Positions 43,252 through 48,086 of a DNA stretch of 48,086 nt are shown piece by piece. The stretch spans positions 1-48,086 of IMG/VR virus record IMGVR_UViG_3300009609_000030; one strand, written 5' to 3'. This DNA is from a virus. The translations under genes were made by a program, and so were the position numbers. The notes beneath the pieces are model-generated. The model was not told the origin of the DNA, made no database searches, and saw nothing but the letters and a program-made list of their open reading frames with translations. Each line of letters begins with the position of its first letter. Position 1 is the stretch's first letter.

Positions 43252-44709
43252 TTAAGACAAACTTTCTATTCCATCTGTAGCAGCAACCAGTGTTGTAGTA
43301 GCCACATTTGTACAACCATCATTAGCAGCAATGTCATCAGCAAATGTCCCAAATTGTGTGAAGATCAGGGCAAAGAATGCTCCTATTGAAGTTGTTGTGA
43401 CTGTATCAGCACAAGGCACAGCTATGATAGTTTCAAGATTATTCAGGTATTCAAGCCATCCTCCCACACTTGCCTGATCATAGGCAAGGATCACAGTGTT
43501 GTAATTGGCACCCGGAGTAGCATAATAAATTGTACCACCATTTCTTTCAAGACCATGCACTGCAGAAGTCCTGTAAGGGCCAGGTTGACCATTTGTGCCT
43601 CCTGACATGTATTCCAATTGGCGGATATCATAGCCACTGCCTTCACTGTTTGCAGCTTCAGTTACTACTGTAACTGTACCACTGCATTCAAAACCAACAG
43701 GCAGGGAAACAATAAAGTCAATATTGCGATTCTTTACATATTTCAGGTTGATAGAGCCATTATAGCCATTGATAGCCATTGGCACACCTGTAATCCTGAT
43801 GCCGGCACCTGCTCCCACATAAGTGGACTGGAAGGTATCAAAGGCAGCACCAGCAGCAATAGAGGTCTTGGTAGCTGCAACAATGGGAGTAATGGTCATA
43901 CCAGTTACAGGAGTGGTGTAAACCAAGGTTTCAGTTGAACCTGAAACAGAGGTCACAGGATAGATGCTGATCACACCTGCTGCATTGGTAGCCCTGTAAG
44001 GAGAACCAGTCTGTGTGTTGATCTTGGTGACAATCTTGCCAGCAGCTATTGTCACAGTATCACCAGTGGTCACTGGCACTGTGTAGGCAGTAGTACCTAT
44101 GGTAATCACTGCATCTGCTGTGGCAGTAGGGCCTGCTGCTACTGTAGCAGTTATCTTGTTGACAACATAACTGGCAGTAAGCATACCATCAGGATCAGCA
44201 TTGATCTGGTTGACAATTTGTTCTGCAATCTCATTAGGATCACCAGTACCACAATCCTCACAGGCATCTGCACAACAACCTGTTCTTGCATTGTAAGACT
44301 TGGTGAACTGGTTGAAGCCACTTTCAACATATACCTGACCATTGCGGATTTCAATTTTTACCACATAGTCCTCCTCACATCTTGCAGTGATACCCATGAT
44401 ATCCACCACTTTGGCAATGTCAGCTACAGTACCCCTGTAGGTGAGGGCTTTCACATTGCGGTTCTGGATTACCTGACCTGCTGATGTCTTGATGTCCTGT
44501 ATAGAACCTACAGCACCGGGATCAACACCTACAGCAAGGTATATGTCTCTGCAATCAGTGGCCACAGAACCATCAACTGATAATCCTGTATGAAAATTAA
44601 ATACTCCAAGCTGACCTACTGCTAGTGTATTAGGTCTTGCACCAGCAGCTAATAGTGCAGCATTACCAGAAGTAACTAATACTTGTGAAACAGGGTTTGT
44701 TGTTGCCAT
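43252..44709 (-). CDS. Major virion/auxiliary structural protein, 485 aa
   Basis: The N-terminus (SQVLVTSGNAALLAAGARPN, then LAVGQLGVFNFHTGLSVDG) resembles a conserved crAss virion protein that follows the capsid gene. A Cys cluster (GCCADACEDCGTGD, about 143-156) precedes a Thr/Ala/Val-rich insert at roughly 180-300 (DAVITIGTTAYTVPVTTGDT, then VTIAAGKIVTKIN) similar in pattern to insert domains found in phage tail-sheath and other virion proteins. The C-terminus is strand- and helix-mixed. It has its own downstream hairpin, like the major capsid gene, consistent with high expression. Auxiliary capsid, tail-collar or head-fibre base roles are all possible. Confidence 0.6.
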   Translation of the reverse strand: MATTNPVSQVLVTSGNAALLAAGARPNTLAVGQLGVFNFHTGLSVDGSVATDCRDIYLAVGVDPGAVGSIQDIKTSAGQVIQNRNVKALTYRGTVADIAKVVDIMGITARCEEDYVVKIEIRNGQVYVESGFNQFTKSYNARTGCCADACEDCGTGDPNEIAEQIVNQINADPDGMLTASYVVNKITATVAAGPTATADAVITIGTTAYTVPVTTGDTVTIAAGKIVTKINTQTGSPYRATNAAGVISIYPVTSVSGSTETLVYTTPVTGMTITPIVAATKTSIAAGAAFDTFQSTYVGAGAGIRITGVPMAINGYNGSINLKYVKNRNIDFIVSLPVGFECSGTVTVVTEAANSEGSGYDIRQLEYMSGGTNGQPGPYRTSAVHGLERNGGTIYYATPGANYNTVILAYDQASVGGWLEYLNNLETIIAVPCADTVTTTSIGAFFALIFTQFGTFADDIAANDGCTNVATTTLVAATDGIESLS

Positions 44710-44739
44710 TTTTTTGAATATTTAAGATATAAATTATTA

Positions 44740-45459
44740 TTACTGTGTCAATTCTACTCCTTCTTTCTTAGCCTGTCTGTCAGGCATATTCAGGTTTCCG
44801 GATATGATCAGTACAGCTAAGTCAACTATTTCCCTGTGTACTGGCTTTGGTAATATACAATCCTGTGTACCTGTGAGGACTACACCATCTAATGTAGTAT
44901 AAGTACCTCCTGGCCAATCAGCAGCATTGTGTATCCTTCTTGGTTCTTTGAGGTATTCAAGTATGACCTTAGTGATGCTGTAAGTACCATCAGTAAAGAC
45001 CCTGATACCTTGATCATTGAACCTCATATTTGAGACCCGCCATATAAAAGAACTTCTGTCAAATGGAGAGAGTTCATGTTCATCATCATGCTGAACCTCT
45101 CTAAGCTTGAGGACTTTATCCACACATGTTCCTTTAGTCCCCAGTGCATAAGCCTTTGCCAAGAACCAAAAATCTGCTGGCAATGTTGCCATGTAAGAAG
45201 TGCTGTCAAAGACTGTTGGAACTATTCCAGTAGCAGGTATCTGGTCTACTACTATTGTTCTTATGTCATTAATAGTTCTCTGGTTCAGTTCAAAGCCTAT
45301 CTGTTTTCCATATCTGGGTTGTGCTATGATCTTTACAAATACCTCCTGTGCCTCATTCAATTTCCAGTCTATTTCAGGTACATATAAGTTCCTGTATTTC
45401 TGACTATCAATCTTATTGAGTTTCTGCTTGAGATCATAATGCATTTCCTTTGATGTCAT
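44740..45459 (-). CDS. Conserved crAss virion structural protein, 239 aa
   Basis: The opening (MHYDLKQKLNKIDSQKYRNL, then YVPEIDWKLNEAQEVFVKII) fits a family I recall from structural loci of crAss-like and related Bacteroidota phages. An N-terminal helical hairpin is followed by a strand-rich domain (GIVPTVFDSTSYMATLPADF) and a C-terminal helix (HREIVDLAVLIISGNLNMPD). This arrangement is like head-tail connector proteins that dock beneath the portal. It lies 6 bases after the 306-residue gene and 30 bases before the 485-residue gene. A connector or ring role is plausible; the equivalent crAss001 gene is not certain. Confidence 0.6.
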   Translation of the reverse strand: MTSKEMHYDLKQKLNKIDSQKYRNLYVPEIDWKLNEAQEVFVKIIAQPRYGKQIGFELNQRTINDIRTIVVDQIPATGIVPTVFDSTSYMATLPADFWFLAKAYALGTKGTCVDKVLKLREVQHDDEHELSPFDRSSFIWRVSNMRFNDQGIRVFTDGTYSITKVILEYLKEPRRIHNAADWPGGTYTTLDGVVLTGTQDCILPKPVHREIVDLAVLIISGNLNMPDRQAKKEGVELTQ

Positions 45460-45465
45460 GCCAGC

Positions 45466-46386
45466 TTATTTATTTCCTCTTTCAAGGATAGCCACTTTCA
45501 ATTTTGCATTACTGGGACTCTTGAACCATTCCACTGCTGCCTCATAATCAATTCCTATCAGTTCTCCCATGTAATAGATACTTCCTGCCTCCTTGGTCAA
45601 TATATCTCTTTGAAGCAGGTTAAGTACTGATGCCCTTACTGCCACTTCTTCCCTGCCCATGCTCACCAGTTCTGTAAATTCAAGTATTCCGGGCTGGTTA
45701 GGTTCATTGTTCTGGATGATGGCATCAATTTCCACATCAATGAAATTACCACTTCTGCCCTTCACTGATTTCTTGGATAGTATCTGGATGATATTAGCCT
45801 TGGAATCATCACTCATTTCAAGGAGCATGGCACTTGCTTTTCTGCGAAGCTGGACTTTATTAGCCTTGGATGATACTTCTTCTTCCTCATCAAAGATCAC
45901 ATGGGTAGCATCAGGCCATTTACCTTCTTCATACTCCTTCATGGAGTTTGCCACCAGCTTGTTAGCCTTCATCAGCTTCACCTTCACATACTCAGCAGGT
46001 TTGCTTATGTCAAAGATCATTGTGTGATTCTGCAACATCACTGTTCCCGGCTTAGTGCTGTAGTAAGGATGAGGTTCACTTGGATTAAAGGTATCAGATA
46101 AATCTGCTCCTATTAATTTTCCATATTTGATGGCCTCGTCTTCAGTTAAGCCTGTGGCATATTTACCAGTTGTATGTTCATAAAGAGCTTCAACTGCTTT
46201 TGGCTGTGCAAAGGACTCTTTCCCTTTCTTGCCATGCCATGATTTCCTGTCCAGTGGTCTTACTTCAACTTTTATTGCTGCGGGATCAGGTATCTGTGCA
46301 GGCATTGTTGTTGAAATAATCTGTGATTGTCTTGGTCTCGCTTCAGCTACCTGATCAAAATCTGTGATCTCATCTGCTAGTGCCAT
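45466..46386 (-). CDS. Conserved protein downstream of the major capsid gene, 306 aa
   Basis: The sequence is soluble and charged. The N-terminal 50 residues are likely flexible (ISTTMPAQIPDPAAIKVEVR), then a region with many Lys and acidic residues leads to helical parts (KVQLRRKASAMLLEMSDDSK) and a final helix (YEAAVEWFKSPSNAKLKVAI). It is the first gene after the terminator behind the major capsid gene and is closely followed by a structural gene. In crAss genomes the gene next to MCP is a conserved virion or assembly protein of uncertain role, and this fits that slot. No motif for an enzyme was found. Confidence 0.6.
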   Translation of the reverse strand: MALADEITDFDQVAEARPRQSQIISTTMPAQIPDPAAIKVEVRPLDRKSWHGKKGKESFAQPKAVEALYEHTTGKYATGLTEDEAIKYGKLIGADLSDTFNPSEPHPYYSTKPGTVMLQNHTMIFDISKPAEYVKVKLMKANKLVANSMKEYEEGKWPDATHVIFDEEEEVSSKANKVQLRRKASAMLLEMSDDSKANIIQILSKKSVKGRSGNFIDVEIDAIIQNNEPNQPGILEFTELVSMGREEVAVRASVLNLLQRDILTKEAGSIYYMGELIGIDYEAAVEWFKSPSNAKLKVAILERGNK

Positions 46387-46431
46387 AATAATTCAGTTTT
46401 TGTCGTTAATAAATGTGTTGATCTTAGTCTT

Positions 46432-46462
46432 AAAAAGAAGGTGGAGGCTAGTCTCCTCCACC
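46432..46462 (-). terminator. Intrinsic terminator behind the major capsid gene
   Basis: On the minus strand an 8-base-pair perfect stem, GGTGGAGG with CCTCCACC (plus-strand arms 46440-46447 and 46455-46462), encloses a 7-base loop and is followed by TTCTTTTTA. It lies 38 bases beyond the capsid stop codon at 46500-46502, within the 113-base gap before the next gene. It would partly separate capsid mRNA from the downstream genes and raise the relative dose of capsid protein. Confidence 0.8.
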
Positions 46463-46499
46463 CCTCGGAGGATATATCAAAGCAATGAAAACATAAACT

Positions 46500-47957
46500 T
46501 TAGTTACGGGACAGGATGAGTTCACCACATCTTGTCACATCTTCAATGTGGACACCACACTGTTTTTGCACATGCATTTCATAATAGTCACCGCTATGTG
46601 CCATAGAACCTTTGTTCACAGGCCCATAAGGAGTATGCAAACCATGTACATAGCCAAGCTTGAAGCTATTTGCCCTGTCAACAAGCTGGACATTGGTGCC
46701 CATTTCACCCTTGCCATTGAAATCAAGGAAGGTGATTCTTTGAGATTCAACAGGATAACCTGTTACAGGATCAATCTCAAAATTGATTTCCCTGTCATCA
46801 TAAAGAGGGTTGTGAACCAGTTCCAGTTCAGCACCATTAGCCATGCGATATCTTACAAATTGGAAGCCGGCAACAAGGGCATTCTCATGGTAGGCTGATG
46901 TTGTCTTGTCAATGAGAACTTTATCAACCACTTGTATAAAGCCCCTTCTCTTTTCAGACCATGATTGTATAGCCCTGTGGAATTGGATCATTCCATACTC
47001 ACCACTGAAGCCTTTAATTTTTCTTGTAGCTCCGGGTTTTACCCTGCTGTAGAAGATATCCATCAGGTATTCTTCTATTAAGGGGGCAGACAGGTGAGAA
47101 TAAAAGTGTTGGTGGGAGTCTTCCAGTTGTTCCTGAACACCGGGGCCAGAATAGATTGGTCTGCCATTGGCACCAAGCACAGTGTCAGTGCTGCGGGAAT
47201 ACCAGTAGCCTCTTTCAATCTCCCTGTACCACTGTTCCCAGTATTCAACTTCAGCATATTTTACCCATGAATCATGCCACCTGCCTTTGCTATCCTGTAT
47301 CTTGATAGCCAGCACTTCATTGGCAGCATCACCAGTTACCCTGTATTTCTTCCTGAAACGAGACATCCTGTTTTGCAAAGCAATAGGCAGGCTGTACTGA
47401 GTAGAACCAGATTGTTCAGCAGCTTCCTCATATTGAGAGTAAAGCTTGGCCCATTGCTGATTGGGAGACAGGTACTTGATTGGTAAGGAAACTGTAGGAT
47501 CATCCCACATACCTCTTACTTCATAAATGAAGCCCTTACCATGTTTGAAGGATTGTGTTGTTACACGTACCTGCCACTTTTTATTACTTGACCCAGGATG
47601 GAGAATATCACCGGGAACATACCAGTCTTCATCAAGCTTCAGCTTGAAGGTCTGTTTAAATCTTCCGGGAGTTAAATTGGCAGATGGTTCAACATTCTCA
47701 ATCACTATCAATGGTCTGGTGTTTGCACCCTTCATTGTCCACTCCCAGACAGTAGTATTGATTGTCTTTTGTTGTTTGCCAGCCAGCATAGTTGTCAGGG
47801 GGTTATCTGAGTATCTCTCAGATGTGAACAACTGTGTCATCTTGGGTTCAAACACTGTTGGCTTAATGAGTAAAGCTGCACCAAGGTGGTTCAGCTCCGT
47901 CATATTAGCATGCCAAGGCATTTGCTTAGTGATTAATCTGTTTAATAGTCTTGCCAT
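46500..47957 (-). CDS. Major capsid protein, crAss-like HK97 fold, 485 aa
   Basis: Length and sequence match the crAss major capsid family. Around residues 382-414 the blocks ELVHNPLYDD, REINFEIDPVTGYPVES and QRITFLDFNGKGEMGTNVQL give the characteristic pattern of its late domain. Earlier parts (WEWTMKGANTRPLIVIENVE, FKLKLDEDWYVPGDIL, then GKGFIYEVRGMWDD) fit the extended arms and strands of an HK97-type fold. No cleavable scaffold domain is apparent at the N-terminus. The gene has its own terminator and precedes the virion operon. Hexamers and pentamers of it would form the head shell. It is the best anchor for the crAss-like assignment. Confidence 0.85.
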   Translation of the reverse strand: MARLLNRLITKQMPWHANMTELNHLGAALLIKPTVFEPKMTQLFTSERYSDNPLTTMLAGKQQKTINTTVWEWTMKGANTRPLIVIENVEPSANLTPGRFKQTFKLKLDEDWYVPGDILHPGSSNKKWQVRVTTQSFKHGKGFIYEVRGMWDDPTVSLPIKYLSPNQQWAKLYSQYEEAAEQSGSTQYSLPIALQNRMSRFRKKYRVTGDAANEVLAIKIQDSKGRWHDSWVKYAEVEYWEQWYREIERGYWYSRSTDTVLGANGRPIYSGPGVQEQLEDSHQHFYSHLSAPLIEEYLMDIFYSRVKPGATRKIKGFSGEYGMIQFHRAIQSWSEKRRGFIQVVDKVLIDKTTSAYHENALVAGFQFVRYRMANGAELELVHNPLYDDREINFEIDPVTGYPVESQRITFLDFNGKGEMGTNVQLVDRANSFKLGYVHGLHTPYGPVNKGSMAHSGDYYEMHVQKQCGVHIEDVTRCGELILSRN

Positions 47958-47988
47958 TGTAACAAGTTTTTGTTTTATTTTAAATTAC

Positions 47989-48086
47989 TTAACCTTCTTC
48001 AAAGTAGTCTGCCATTGATCTCTTAGTATATGATCCTGAAGAGGATGGCTTCACTCCTTTTTTAGCTTCCTGTAATTTAGACTTTG
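47989..48086 (-). CDS. C-terminal end of the gene upstream of the capsid gene (partial)
   Basis: A minus-strand frame comes in from the right edge and stops at TAA (plus positions 47989-47991), giving the last 31 residues: a basic Lys-rich stretch (KSKLQEAKKG), a Ser-rich linker and an acidic end (MADYFEEG). It ends 31 bases before the capsid ATG. Genes upstream of MCP in crAss-like phages include the portal and several small virion or scaffold-like proteins. The tail is too short to choose, so only the existence of a gene is claimed. Confidence 0.55.
   Translation of the reverse strand, partial: KSKLQEAKKGVKPSSSGSYTKRSMADYFEEG

Noticed and set aside
1-48086. tRNA genes, CRISPR arrays, integrase, att sites or insertion sequences
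   Set aside because: None was seen on reading. Gaps between genes are almost all under 115 bases and hold no cloverleaf, repeat array or terminal inverted repeats; a dedicated tRNA scan could not be run.

Overview
The window looks like part of the genome of a crAss-like phage (Crassvirales), a podovirus lineage that infects Bacteroidota. Four things support this. There is a recognisable crAss-type major capsid protein near the right edge. A long single-strand virion operon contains conserved crAss ring/neck proteins, an IHF-like protein and a RecB-like nuclease. Very large virion cargo genes include a 4236-codon gene with the DFDVD metal-binding loop of the crAss virion RNA polymerase. Start sites lack clear Shine-Dalgarno sequences and sit in A-rich leaders, as is usual in Bacteroidota. 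The standard genetic code fits: genes end in TAA, TGA and at least once TAG, and the long frames are intact. No tRNA, CRISPR array, insertion sequence or integrase was seen.

Layout. From 1 to about 2.75 kb there are nine small, tightly packed plus-strand genes, several joined by 4-base ATGA overlaps. The first is cut by the window edge, and the last encodes a zinc-ribbon-like protein. They end at a hairpin plus T-tract terminator at 2792-2833. From 2.84 kb to the right edge everything is on the minus strand, so this block should be read from right to left. It begins with the end of an upstream gene, then the major capsid protein (MCP) with its own terminator, two virion proteins (306 and 239 codons), and an abundant-looking 485-codon virion protein with its own terminator. 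Next come two Cys-rich proteins and a run of fibre or receptor-binding genes: a beta-propeller protein, three fibre proteins that share modules, and a glycoside-hydrolase-like protein with PKD domains. After a small protein and a RecB-like nuclease come the ring/neck proteins with the IHF-like protein, and then the large P22 gp10-like muzzle protein. Last are four cargo genes of 943, 895, 4236 and 1527 codons, about 22.8 kb in total.

How they work together. The capsid, ring and muzzle proteins build the particle and the fibre genes recognise the host. From knowledge of the group, the large cargo proteins are packed in the virion and delivered with the DNA, and the RNA polymerase among them transcribes early genes. 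The most notable points are a polymerase polypeptide that also carries an N-terminal hydrophobic segment and a C-terminal HExxH metallopeptidase motif, short motifs shared between cargo proteins (YGKEP and aromatic-x-x-GG), shuffled fibre modules, a DUF4874/DUF4832-like hydrolase inside the fibre locus, and repeated Cys clusters in structural proteins. All function calls come from reading the sequence and family memory, with no database search.
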